Positions 37,258-45,920 of a stretch of 64,000 bases of DNA are shown in pieces. This DNA comes from Deltaproteobacteria bacterium HGW-Deltaproteobacteria-12 (GTDB taxonomy: Bacteria > Desulfobacterota > Syntrophia > Syntrophales > Smithellaceae): assembly GCA_002840565.1 (NCBI GenBank), contig PHBK01000005.1:90911-154910 (forward strand), in the 5' to 3' direction. The notes below the pieces were generated by a model. It worked only from the letters and a program-made list of their open reading frames with translations. It had not been told where the DNA came from and ran no database searches. Each line of letters opens with the position of its first letter. Positions within the stretch are counted from its first letter, which is position 1. The position numbers and the translations under genes were made by a program.

Positions 37258-39465
37258 ATGGATATTATCGATTCTGTAACAAAAAAAGCTGCGAATCTCT
37301 TCAAGATGTTTATAAAAAAGCATATTCTTTCCTTGAGTTTTCTGACTAATGCTGTTTACCAGCGGTGGACTATTGCTATTGTTCTTTGCATAATTTTATC
37401 TATTATCCTGGCACCGGATATTCACTTAATTAACCCGAAATATTCAGTAGGGGTGATCAGCCCCAAAGATATCAAAGCGGACCGTGATTTCTTAGTTGAA
37501 GACATAGAATCAACTGAACAAAAGAAGATTGACGCGGCAAACAATATTAAGTCCGTTTATGATTATGACAGCAATGTAAATGAAAATATTAAAGCAAATT
37601 TATTTAAGGCTCTTAATGCTGAACTTGGACAAAAGTTTTCCAGTAAGTTGTATCAGAAAGTCAACCGTTTTATCATTCCCTTTTATGAAAACATTTATAT
37701 TACCAATAATGGTCTTACCGCAACTGACAAACAAAAAGGTATTACTTTAAGAAATTATGAGGCACAAACAGAAGAAGATCTCGAAGATATCAGCCAAGTA
37801 TTAGCCATGAGACAGGCAGAGGCAGCACTTGGAAAAATTATTAACACACATTTCTCTACAGAAGATCAGGATTTAAAGCATGTAATCTTCAACGCATGCA
37901 AAAAAATAACCTTACCCAATCTATCTTTTAACAAAGGAGCTACAGAAAAGAAAAAAGCTGCTGCAATGGAAGATATCAAGCCGGTATTTTTTCAAGTTCA
38001 AAGAAATGAGATGATTGTTCGTGAAGGAGAAAAAATAACTCCGAGAGAGATAGCAAAATTAAATGCCTTCTATAAGGCTACCGGAGACAATCGTTTTTCC
38101 GGCATTGCCGTTATTCTCGGTATATTCTTCACCACACTCTTTCTCAGTCTCGTTCTTTACTTTTGGCGGACAAGAAACTGGCTTAAAACACCACACACAT
38201 CCAATGTTGATTTACTTATCTTCGGCTTTATTATCATTTTACAGCTAATATTCGTTAAAATCGGCATTTTTATATCGGGTGCAGTCAATAGAGCTTTTCC
38301 CTTTATATCAATCGAATCCTGTTTCTTTGCCATACCATTTGCGATGGGAGCAATGTTAATTGCAATATTAATCAACCGGAATGTTGCTCTCATTATCGGA
38401 GTGTTTTCATCTTTCCTGATCGGTTTTCTCTACGATGAGAAAATAATTTTCCCGCTATATTCATTTCTTGGTTCTGTCGCCGCTTCCTACAAAATAGTCA
38501 ACTATCGTCAGCGATCAGCTTTTCTGAAGGTAGGAATATTCCTGGGCGTAATGAATATGGCGGCTATTTTTTGTTTAAATCTTGTATCCGGAAATCTGCT
38601 CCATGATTTATTCTGGCGGCTCCTGGCTGGATTTGCCGGAGGTATGATAACGGGGATCGTTGTTGCAGGAATAACGCCGATTTTTGAGAGCATGTTTGGC
38701 ATCATGACTGATATTAAGCTTTTAGAATTGGCTAATCTCAATCAGCCTATTTTTCAGAAAATGATTATCGAAGCACCCGGAACTTATCATCACAGTATTA
38801 TCGTGGCCTCACTGGTTGAAGCGGCTTGTGAAGCCATTGGAGCCAATCCCATCCTGGCTAAAGTCAGCGCCTATTATCATGACATCGGAAAGCTGAAAAA
38901 ACCGCAGTATTTTATTGAAAACCAGACTAAGAACGAAAATAAGCATGACAAACTGTCTCCCAAAATGAGCAGCCTGGTCATAATTTCTCACGTTAAAGAT
39001 GGTTGTGAACTGGCTCATGAAGCTAAACTGGGCAGGCAAATTATCAATATAATCCGTGAAAGTCACGGCACCAGTATTGTCAGCTATTTTTATGATAAGG
39101 CAAAAAAGGATAAAGACGAATCGATCCGTTCCTTGTCGGAAAATTATTTTCGTTATCCCGGACCCAAACCGCAAACAAAGGAAGCGGGCCTGGTTATGCT
39201 GGGGGATGTAGTGGAAGCGTCTTCGCGGACGCTTTCCAATCCTACCCCTTCCAGAATTCGTTCATTGGTGAGAGAAAGAATTGAACGTATTTATACCGAC
39301 GGGCAGCTGGATAATTGCGAGTTAACGTTGCATGACCTGAACACTATTGCGGAGACTTTTACAAGAATTCTCAACGGTATTTTCCACCAGCGCATCGACT
39401 ATCCGGAGCAAACCCCAAAAGATATTAACGGAAGAAAAGACAAGAATGAAAATATTAATAGATAA
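37258..39465 (+). CDS. 7TM-HD family phosphohydrolase, PgpH-like
   Basis: A ~735-residue membrane protein: a first membrane helix (~30-50), a large extracytoplasmic 7TMR-HDED-type domain, a 7-helix membrane block (~280-470), then a cytosolic HD domain with His in YHHSIIV (His511) and the YYHDIGK motif (His541, Asp542). In Gram-positive bacteria this family hydrolyses c-di-AMP. Whether c-di-AMP exists in this organism is not shown here. The gene lies between ybeZ and ybeY, its usual place outside enterobacteria. A longer open frame back to 37159 overlaps ybeZ and is unlikely. Confidence 0.9.
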   Translation: MDIIDSVTKKAANLFKMFIKKHILSLSFLTNAVYQRWTIAIVLCIILSIILAPDIHLINPKYSVGVISPKDIKADRDFLVEDIESTEQKKIDAANNIKSVYDYDSNVNENIKANLFKALNAELGQKFSSKLYQKVNRFIIPFYENIYITNNGLTATDKQKGITLRNYEAQTEEDLEDISQVLAMRQAEAALGKIINTHFSTEDQDLKHVIFNACKKITLPNLSFNKGATEKKKAAAMEDIKPVFFQVQRNEMIVREGEKITPREIAKLNAFYKATGDNRFSGIAVILGIFFTTLFLSLVLYFWRTRNWLKTPHTSNVDLLIFGFIIILQLIFVKIGIFISGAVNRAFPFISIESCFFAIPFAMGAMLIAILINRNVALIIGVFSSFLIGFLYDEKIIFPLYSFLGSVAASYKIVNYRQRSAFLKVGIFLGVMNMAAIFCLNLVSGNLLHDLFWRLLAGFAGGMITGIVVAGITPIFESMFGIMTDIKLLELANLNQPIFQKMIIEAPGTYHHSIIVASLVEAACEAIGANPILAKVSAYYHDIGKLKKPQYFIENQTKNENKHDKLSPKMSSLVIISHVKDGCELAHEAKLGRQIINIIRESHGTSIVSYFYDKAKKDKDESIRSLSENYFRYPGPKPQTKEAGLVMLGDVVEASSRTLSNPTPSRIRSLVRERIERIYTDGQLDNCELTLHDLNTIAETFTRILNGIFHQRIDYPEQTPKDINGRKDKNENINR

Positions 39466-39898
39466 TATGCAGCACAAACTTAAAATCGATAAACGAAAAC
39501 TGCGCAGTGTCACCTTTACTCTCTTAAAATACCTCTCCTGTGCGGATAAAGAAATCAGCCTGTGTTTTGTTGATGACAACACTATTAAGCAGTTAAACAA
39601 ACAATACCGGCATAAAAACAAGCCTACCAATGTCCTTTCTTTTTCGTTGCAGGAAGGAGAATTCGGCAGTATAAATCCGGATATTCTGGGGGATATTGTA
39701 ATTTCCGTCGATACGGCAAAGGAAGATGCAATAAAAAAATCTGTTTCTATTGAGCGGGAATTTAATTTTTTAATTATTCATGGTCTTTTACATTTGCTGG
39801 GATACAACCATGAAAACTCCCCTAAAGAAAAGGCAAGAATAATGCAAAAAAAAGAAGAGGAATTGCTTAAATTCTTATATAAGGCTGATCAGCGTTAG
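39446..39898 (+). CDS. ybeY: endoribonuclease YbeY
   Basis: A 150-residue YbeY. The zinc motif HGLLHLLGYNHE (His-x3-His-x5-His) near residue 112 and the NVLSF segment are present. It takes part in 16S rRNA 3'-end maturation and ribosome quality control. The ATG at 39446 gives family-like length and overlaps the end of the HD gene by 20 bases; a longer frame from 39347 lies within that gene. Confidence 0.94.
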   Translation: MKILIDNMQHKLKIDKRKLRSVTFTLLKYLSCADKEISLCFVDDNTIKQLNKQYRHKNKPTNVLSFSLQEGEFGSINPDILGDIVISVDTAKEDAIKKSVSIEREFNFLIIHGLLHLLGYNHENSPKEKARIMQKKEEELLKFLYKADQR

Positions 39899-39966
39899 CT
39901 CTTCCCGATCCATCTTTGTGTAAACGCTCATTGGAATATCCAATCCCTGCCCATTATCTTGTCTTT

Positions 39967-41688
39967 TTACCCGTTCTTTTTATCGGAATTACTTTTTCCT
40001 TCGGAAACATTGTCTGCATCAGCTTTTGTGACTTTTAACACCTGGCCGATCCGAATGGAATTGCTCTTCAAATTATTCATCTTTTTAAGTTGAGGCACAG
40101 ATACATCAAAGCGCTTGGCAATATTTAAAAGCGTGTCACCTTTTTTTACTTTATACTGCTGATTTGCTTCGGCTAAAGTACTTCTATTCTTACTTGATTT
40201 CACATCCGACTTATTTTTAACTATGCGAGTTACCTGAATCACCGGCACTCTCAATACTTGTCCGACAACCAATCGCTTTTTTGTGCTGATGTTGTTGTAT
40301 GAGGCAATTGTGGAAGGAGAAATTTTATATCTTTTAGCGATGGACGCAATCGTTTCGCCTTGCTTTACGCGATGTTTTGCCAACACCATGCGACCTCGAC
40401 CGGCAGCGGCCGCAAGCCTCGGCTTTTCACTTTCGGGGATTTCGGCGACAACTAATTTGAATTTTGATACATAATCAACAGGAACTTTTAAATCATATTC
40501 TTTGTCCGGTGTTATTCTATAGCGTAATTCCGAATTCAATAAATTCAATGTCTCCTCCGGTACTTCAATTTTAGCTGCTATATCCTGAAGTTTCATTATT
40601 TTATTAACTTTAACAAATTCGTAGGCGATTGGTTTTTCTATATCTGCGCCTAAATTCATTCCATACTTCTTAGGATCTCTAATTATATGTAGAGTTGCTA
40701 AAAACCGCGGAACATAACGTGCCGTTTCGTTAGGCAACTGTCTATACAGGTCCCAAAACCGGTCAAAGTAATTAATGTGTTGCCGGGAGATAACTCTCAG
40801 CACCCTTCCCTCCCCACAGTTGTATGCAGCCAATACAGTAAGCCAATCTCCAAACATGCCGTGTAACTCTTTTAAATAGGCAATTGCGGCTTCCGTAGAC
40901 TTTTCAACGTCCATTCGTTCATCTATCCATTCATCACGGCTAAGGCCAAATTTATAGCCCGTAGAAGGAATAAATTGCCAGAGACCCAGAGCACGGGCAC
41001 GAGATAATGCCAATATTTTAAAGCCGCTTTCCACCAGCGGCAGCCAGGATAGTTCTTCCGGGATTCCGGCCTTCTTCAATTCTCTTATCATAATAGGACG
41101 GTACATTCCGGAGCGCTGATATGATGAAATAAAAAAATCACGTTCATAGCCTTGAAAAGAACGAATTTCCTTCTCTACGTCAGGGTTCATAATCAATGGG
41201 ATTTCACTGGCTATACCATTTGTGACAGTTTGTTTCGAGGAATACGCGGCTAAAATTCGTTTGGATATTAGAAGGCGTAAATCATCTTTTTCCCGGGCAA
41301 CCGCCGGGTCACCATTGGTATCAAGAATCAAAGCGTAAGCTTTATCCAGGATATTTAATGTGTTTTCGACATCTCCCTTTTCCCAGTAATTATCTGCGAC
41401 TTCCAGTAAATCCAGAGCCTTTTCCATCATGTCCTGTTCATCTTCTTCCTGCGCATCCTTCTGCGTCTGGGTAAGAGGCATCTTGTTTTCTGATTTAACA
41501 TCAGTTTTATTTTTCGTAATTGATATCCTTTTATCTTCGCTTTTTTTAGCTTGATTATCGCTGTTGATAATTGACTTTTCAGTAAATAATCTATCGAGTG
41601 CAATTTGAGCATTGCACAATGCCGGTAAGATGAAAAATAAACCAGCGGCAAAAAAACCGACAGTTGCAGAATTATTTATTTTTACCAT
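39967..41688 (-). CDS. MltD-like membrane-bound lytic transglycosylase with LysM repeats
   Basis: A 573-residue protein: signal sequence (about 8-28), a coiled region (~50-160), an SLT domain (~190-320) with the catalytic Glu in LPLVESGF and a LTVLAAYNCGEGRV segment, then two clear LysM peptidoglycan-binding repeats (about 440-485 and 505-550). It cleaves peptidoglycan strands in the periplasm. The Cys in LCNAQ lies near the signal cleavage site but the lipobox is poor. It is convergent with ybeY. Confidence 0.92.
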   Translation of the reverse strand: MVKINNSATVGFFAAGLFFILPALCNAQIALDRLFTEKSIINSDNQAKKSEDKRISITKNKTDVKSENKMPLTQTQKDAQEEDEQDMMEKALDLLEVADNYWEKGDVENTLNILDKAYALILDTNGDPAVAREKDDLRLLISKRILAAYSSKQTVTNGIASEIPLIMNPDVEKEIRSFQGYERDFFISSYQRSGMYRPIMIRELKKAGIPEELSWLPLVESGFKILALSRARALGLWQFIPSTGYKFGLSRDEWIDERMDVEKSTEAAIAYLKELHGMFGDWLTVLAAYNCGEGRVLRVISRQHINYFDRFWDLYRQLPNETARYVPRFLATLHIIRDPKKYGMNLGADIEKPIAYEFVKVNKIMKLQDIAAKIEVPEETLNLLNSELRYRITPDKEYDLKVPVDYVSKFKLVVAEIPESEKPRLAAAAGRGRMVLAKHRVKQGETIASIAKRYKISPSTIASYNNISTKKRLVVGQVLRVPVIQVTRIVKNKSDVKSSKNRSTLAEANQQYKVKKGDTLLNIAKRFDVSVPQLKKMNNLKSNSIRIGQVLKVTKADADNVSEGKSNSDKKNG

Positions 41689-41822
41689 GGGAAAAGGCTC
41701 CTTAGTGAGTTTCAGAAATGCAGAGGGAAAACCCTCTTTTCTTGATTCCGATCAGCGACCGATTGCGGATCGAGGGCAGTCTTATAACATACTTTAATGA
41801 TTTTCCAAAAAAATAATTACTA

Positions 41823-42954
41823 TTAACTCTGGCTGGAACCTGCTGGTATTTGATGCGCTGTATTATTCATGAGATAAGCCTGAATAAAGTCATCTATATC
41901 ACCATCGAGCACTCGGTTTGCGTTTCCGTTTTCTAAATTAGTTCTGTGATCCTTGACCATTTTATAGGGGTGTAAAACATATGACCGGATCTGGCTTCCC
42001 CAAGCGATATCTTTTTTTAATTTATTTTCTTCGCTGATTTTATCATTTCTTTGTTGCAACTCCATTTCGTAAAGCCTCGATTTTAAATATTTCATGGCCA
42101 TCGATTTATTCTTATGCTGGGAGCGCTCGTTTTGACACTGGACGACTATTCCTGTGGGCAAATGGGTAATTCTCACTGCGGAATCTGTCTTGTTCACATG
42201 CTGACCGCCTTTGCCACCGGCGCGAAATGTGTCTATGCGCAGTTCTTTTTCATCTATATCAATTATTATCGCATCGTCAACCTCCGGATAGACATCAACA
42301 GAGGCAAAGGATGTATGACGACGGGCACTGGCATCAAATGGGGATATGCGCACTAAACGGTGAATGCCGATCTCGGCCTTGGCGTAACCATAAGCGTATT
42401 CTCCTTCCAGAGTGAAGGTAACGCTTTTTATTCCCGCTTCGTCACCCGGCAGAGAATCGATGATCTTAGTGGCAAATCCTTTTTTTTCCGCCCAGCGCAA
42501 ATACATTCTTAACAGCATTTCCGCCCAGTCCTGAGCTTCTGTTCCGCCGGCTCCGGCATGTATTGAGATGATAGCATTCATCGGATCCTGCTCACTGGCG
42601 AGCATCATTTTTAATTCATCCTGACGGACAAGTGCATTTAATTGATCCAACTCATCCGCCAGGTCGCTAAGCACTTGATCATCTTTCTCCTGCAGGGCGA
42701 TTATCTGGAGATTTTCAATGTCGCTTATATGATTGCTGAATCTTTTCCAATTATTCAACTTCTCGGTAAGCTTAGTTTTTTTCTGTAATATTTCCCGGGC
42801 ATTGGCCTGATCGTCCCAGAAATCATTTTTCAAAGATAACATCTCCATATCTTTAATTTTTAATTCCATTTCCGGAACGTCAAAGACATTCCCCTATATA
42901 TTGAATGCGCTTTTTTAAATCATTGATCGCTTCTTGAATATTTTCTACCGGCAT
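41823..42954 (-). CDS. prfB: peptide chain release factor 2, with programmed +1 frameshift
   Basis: RF2 of about 376 residues encoded in two frames. The first frame starts at ATG 42954 and gives 24 codons to CTT-TGA; a +1 slip at 42883-42880 (CTTTGAC) reads Leu-Asp and joins the main frame. The main frame has the SPF tripeptide motif in RISPFDASARRHTSF and the GGQ loop RAGGKGGQHVNKTDSA. A Shine-Dalgarno-like AGGGGA lies just before the slip site, as in the E. coli autoregulation. The start lies within the 3' end of lnt. It releases peptides at UAA and UGA. Confidence 0.95.
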
Positions 42955-44548
42955 TTCCCTTCCTCCTCATTATTAAAATTAAAACAAAATAAAACGCAAC
43001 CAACCCAAAACAGATAAAAACCAGAACATCTCCACATCTTGTATATATTGTCTGTATATTGGAAAATTTAATATTTCCTTTTAGCAAAGCTTTTTCGAAA
43101 ATGTTGGTTTTCCCGACAACCTGCCCCATTGGATCAACAATTGCTGTAATACCTGTATTGGCGGCTCGAACCAGATAAAGTCTGGTTTCTACCGCTCTAA
43201 ATACAGTCATAGAAAAATGCTGAAAAGGTGCCGAGGTGGCTCCAAACCAGGCATCATTGGTTATATTAACTAATAATTCGGCGCCCTCTTTCTTATATGT
43301 TCTGGCGGCAAAAGGCAAGATTCCTTCGTAACAAATTAAGATTCCTATTTTTTTGTTGTCCATTGCTAAAGGGATGTAACCGCTCCCGGCAGTGAAGTCA
43401 CCCATACCCGCCGTCAGCTTCTTAATAAAAGGAAAAATATTGCGCAGTGGCACATATTCACCATAGGGAACAAGATGAACTTTATTATACTTTCCTTTGA
43501 TTTCTCCATCCGGCGATAAAAGATAAGAACTGTTATAGTAATTGGTATCTTTGGGGGTTTTATCATAGCTCGTTGATCCAAAAATAAACCAACTTTTTGT
43601 TGTTAACGCTACATCTCGAACTTGCTTTTGCAGGCTGTTGGCATCCTGATAATTAAAAGGCAGAGCTGTTTCCGGCCAGACAATTAAGCTCCCTTTTATC
43701 GGAGCGTTTTGCAGTGACAGTTGCTCATAAATATTAACTGTTTCCTTCTGAAAACCCTCGTTCCATTTGATGGACTGATCAATATTCCCTTGAATCAATA
43801 TAACTTCCGTTTCTGCTTCATTTTGTAAAGCCTGCTCAATCTGACTTGACCTCTGGACGCCGTAGATTAAGACTCCGGATATAAGTAAAATCAAAGCAAT
43901 TGTTAAAACAAATTTCTTTTTGGCCGTTTCGGTAAAAAAACAAAAAATTGATGCATTTACTAAAACAATTAAGAATGACAATCCATAAACACCCGTAATA
44001 TCTGATATTTGAATAAGATACTTGTTCAAATATTGTGAATAGCCGAGATTCTCCCAAGGAAATCCGGTAAACAGATAGGATTTACAATATTCAAGACAAA
44101 TCCATAAAACCGGGGCAAGAAGATAAAGAGCAATATTTTTCCGGAAAAATATAATGCCGGCTGCAAATACCGCCAGGTAGAGGCTTAAGTAACTTGACAG
44201 CAAAAGCATTAATATAATTCCAAGATATAGGGGCAGATAGCCATAATTGACTACGACGTATGCAATCCAATAGAGCAGACCCACATGACAAATCAGTCCC
44301 GTGATAAACCCCAAAAGCAAACCCTGTCGTAATGAAGTCGCTTCGCTTATCGCCCGGAATAATGGAATCAGTGCAATGAAAGCCAGAAAACCGGAACCAT
44401 ATTTGGGAAACGACAAAAAAAGCAATACTCCACTGGCTGTCGCTAAAAAAATTGCGTTCCAGGTCAGCGATTTTTTGAATTTTGAAGAAGATATTGCAAC
44501 TCTTTCTTCTTTTGCCTTGCGGTTATTTTGGACCACTCTGGTTCTCAA
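42920..44548 (-). CDS. lnt: apolipoprotein N-acyltransferase
   Basis: A 542-residue inner-membrane enzyme. There are six or so N-terminal membrane helices (~30-240), then a nitrilase domain with catalytic Glu in VWPETALPFNY, Lys in YNKVHLVPYGEYVP and Cys in GILICYEGI, and a last helix near the C-terminus. It adds the third acyl chain to lipoproteins, such as those predicted at 1622 and 56192. A TTG at 44548 overlaps the CBS-protein gene by 26 bases; the first residues are poorly conserved and the true start may be slightly downstream. Confidence 0.95.
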   Translation of the reverse strand: MRTRVVQNNRKAKEERVAISSSKFKKSLTWNAIFLATASGVLLFLSFPKYGSGFLAFIALIPLFRAISEATSLRQGLLLGFITGLICHVGLLYWIAYVVVNYGYLPLYLGIILMLLLSSYLSLYLAVFAAGIIFFRKNIALYLLAPVLWICLEYCKSYLFTGFPWENLGYSQYLNKYLIQISDITGVYGLSFLIVLVNASIFCFFTETAKKKFVLTIALILLISGVLIYGVQRSSQIEQALQNEAETEVILIQGNIDQSIKWNEGFQKETVNIYEQLSLQNAPIKGSLIVWPETALPFNYQDANSLQKQVRDVALTTKSWFIFGSTSYDKTPKDTNYYNSSYLLSPDGEIKGKYNKVHLVPYGEYVPLRNIFPFIKKLTAGMGDFTAGSGYIPLAMDNKKIGILICYEGILPFAARTYKKEGAELLVNITNDAWFGATSAPFQHFSMTVFRAVETRLYLVRAANTGITAIVDPMGQVVGKTNIFEKALLKGNIKFSNIQTIYTRCGDVLVFICFGLVAFYFVLILIMRRKGNAGRKYSRSDQ

Positions 44549-45344
44549 TTAATTTTATTTTGATTTTTTTGATGCTTCGTTCGTCGGCATTTTCAATAAA
44601 TATTTCTATGCATTCAATCACAAATTTTTCTCCGGTTAGCGGAATTCTCTTTATCGTATTTAAAATAAATCCACTGAGCGTTTCATAGCGGCCCTTCTCC
44701 AGGGAGATGTTTAAATATTCTTCGATTTTTTCAATCTCCGTTCTGCCTTCTACAACCAAAGAGCCATCAGGCGCCTTTATAATTCCTTCAGAGGCGTTGA
44801 CAGCTTCGTGATCGTCTGGAATCTCCCCCACTATTTCTTCCAACAAGTCTTCCAGAGTCACTAACCCGGATGTTCCTCCGTATTCATCAATTACAATTGC
44901 GATATGCTTTTTATTTTCTTTTAATTCATGAAAAAGTAAATGGGTGTTTTTTGTTTCCGGAATATAATAAGGCTTGGTCAGTACTGCCAGAATATCTTCT
45001 TTTGTGATTAGTTCTCTCCTGAAAATAAGTAAATCCTTGACATTTAAAATTCCGATAATGTTGTCTATAGTATCACGATAAACCGGAATTCGCGTATGTC
45101 TTGATTCTATCACTTCCTGAAGAATTTCCTCTATCGGTGCCAGTGTGCTTACTGCGCGAATTTCAGTACGAGGAATCATTATCTCTCTGACCAAGATATG
45201 GGTGAAATCTAAAATATTTTCGATCATTTTTCGCGATGAGCTATCCATCAGACCGAAATTATGCGCTTTCTTTAAGATATTTTCAATTTCCTGTCTTATG
45301 TATTCATGACTGCGCCAGAAAAAAATACTTTGCCTGTTCATCAT
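44523..45344 (-). CDS. CBS-domain CorC/HlyC family protein (YbeX-like)
   Basis: A ~273-residue soluble protein: short helical N-terminus, a CBS pair (about 70-190) with VREIMIPRTEI at the start and a GGTSGLVTLEDLLEEIVGEI stretch, then a CorC_HlyC domain at the C-terminus. YbeX/CorC proteins have been linked to cobalt/magnesium efflux and ribosome metabolism. Adjacent lnt downstream matches the E. coli ybeX-lnt order. The frame continues up to a TTG at 45407; the ATG at 45344 with AAGGAG upstream (spacing long) is preferred. Confidence 0.85.
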   Translation of the reverse strand: MMNRQSIFFWRSHEYIRQEIENILKKAHNFGLMDSSSRKMIENILDFTHILVREIMIPRTEIRAVSTLAPIEEILQEVIESRHTRIPVYRDTIDNIIGILNVKDLLIFRRELITKEDILAVLTKPYYIPETKNTHLLFHELKENKKHIAIVIDEYGGTSGLVTLEDLLEEIVGEIPDDHEAVNASEGIIKAPDGSLVVEGRTEIEKIEEYLNISLEKGRYETLSGFILNTIKRIPLTGEKFVIECIEIFIENADERSIKKIKIKLIENQSGPK

Positions 45345-45565
45345 GGTAAAAGAATTTCTCCTTAGCTTGATAGAGCGCGCAAATACTCCGGTCACTTTAT
45401 TCTTCAATTAGGTACATCAATTACTGACATGATATTTATAACTCTTTCTTTATAATCTTTCCTCTGGATGAAAAATTACTAGATAACCTGTAAAAAAGCA
45501 AGTCACGGATAAAACATATCGCCGGCAAAGCATAGAATATTGATTACATCTGCCCATCGTAAAGC

Positions 45566-45604
45566 ATAAAAAAAGGGAGCCACCAAAACTGGCTGACTCC
45601 CTTA
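45566..45604 (-). terminator. terminator of the tRNA-Asp transcript
   Basis: On the minus strand an imperfect stem (GGGA..GCCA with TGGCTCCC) is followed by seven T residues, right after the tRNA-Asp CCA end. Confidence 0.75.
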
Positions 45605-45611
45605 GATTTTC

Positions 45612-45688
45612 TGGCGGGGCCGATGGGACTTGAACCCACGCCCTCCGGCGTGACAGGCCGGCGTTATAACCAACTTAACTACGACCCC
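45612..45688 (-). tRNA. tRNA-Asp (anticodon GTC)
   Basis: A complete 77-nt cloverleaf with encoded CCA. The acceptor GGGGTCG pairs with CGGCCCC, the D stem is GTTA/TAAC, the anticodon stem CCGGC/GCCGG holds GTC, and the T stem is GTGGG/CCCAT around TTCAAGT. Confidence 0.97.
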
Positions 45689-45696
45689 AAAAAATA

Positions 45697-45749
45697 CCTG
45701 TGACATCCACGGTGTAAGCGTGGCGCTCTCCCAGCTGAGCTACCCGCCC
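45697..45749 (-). pseudogene. truncated tRNA-Val (anticodon TAC), 3' third missing
   Basis: On the minus strand the sequence gives a normal tRNA-Val 5' part: acceptor strand GGGCGGG, D arm TAGCTCAGCTGGGAGAGC, anticodon arm with TAC, and the first T-stem strand ACAGG. The T loop, second T strand, 3' acceptor strand and CCA are absent; the next bases are T-rich spacer and tRNA-Asp begins 8 bases later. It cannot fold as a working tRNA. Confidence 0.85.
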
Positions 45750-45761
45750 GCTATCCCCTTA

Positions 45762-45811
45762 GGAGCCGTTACGAAATAACCTGTTCATTTTCTGTGTTTC
45801 GTTACGGATCC
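45762..45811. repeat. imperfect inverted repeat upstream of the tRNA-Val remnant
   Basis: Arms 45762-45776 and 45797-45811 match at 13 of 15 positions (GGAGCCGTTACGAAA against the complement of TTTCGTTACGGATCC), with a 20-base loop. It lies in the untranslated leader of the tRNA unit. Confidence 0.6.
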
Positions 45812-45815
45812 TTAT

Positions 45816-45860
45816 GCCGTTTGCATTATTTATTTAACCGAGCTATTTTTACCAAACGGC
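45816..45860. repeat. perfect 8-bp inverted repeat between lon and the tRNA unit
   Basis: GCCGTTTG at 45816-45823 and CAAACGGC at 45853-45860 enclose 29 AT-rich bases. It is the second hairpin candidate in this gap. Confidence 0.5.
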
Positions 45861-45876
45861 TTAAAACATTGTGAGG

Positions 45877-45905
45877 CTTCTAACAACAATGGTATGACTT
45901 GTCAA
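45877..45905 (-). promoter_or_regulatory. promoter for the tRNA-Val remnant/tRNA-Asp unit
   Basis: On the minus strand TTGACA (45900-45905) and TAGAAG (45877-45882) are 17 bases apart. The transcript would begin near 45870 and cover both inverted repeats, the tRNA-Val stump and tRNA-Asp. Lon ends just upstream at 45921. Confidence 0.5.
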
Positions 45906-45920
45906 GCGATAAATGGTCAT

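Noticed and set aside
41722..41743. AGAGGG/CCCTCT hairpin followed by T residues
   Set aside because: It would stop plus-strand transcription, but lies upstream of a minus-strand gene and far from any plus-strand gene end, so it was not called a terminator.
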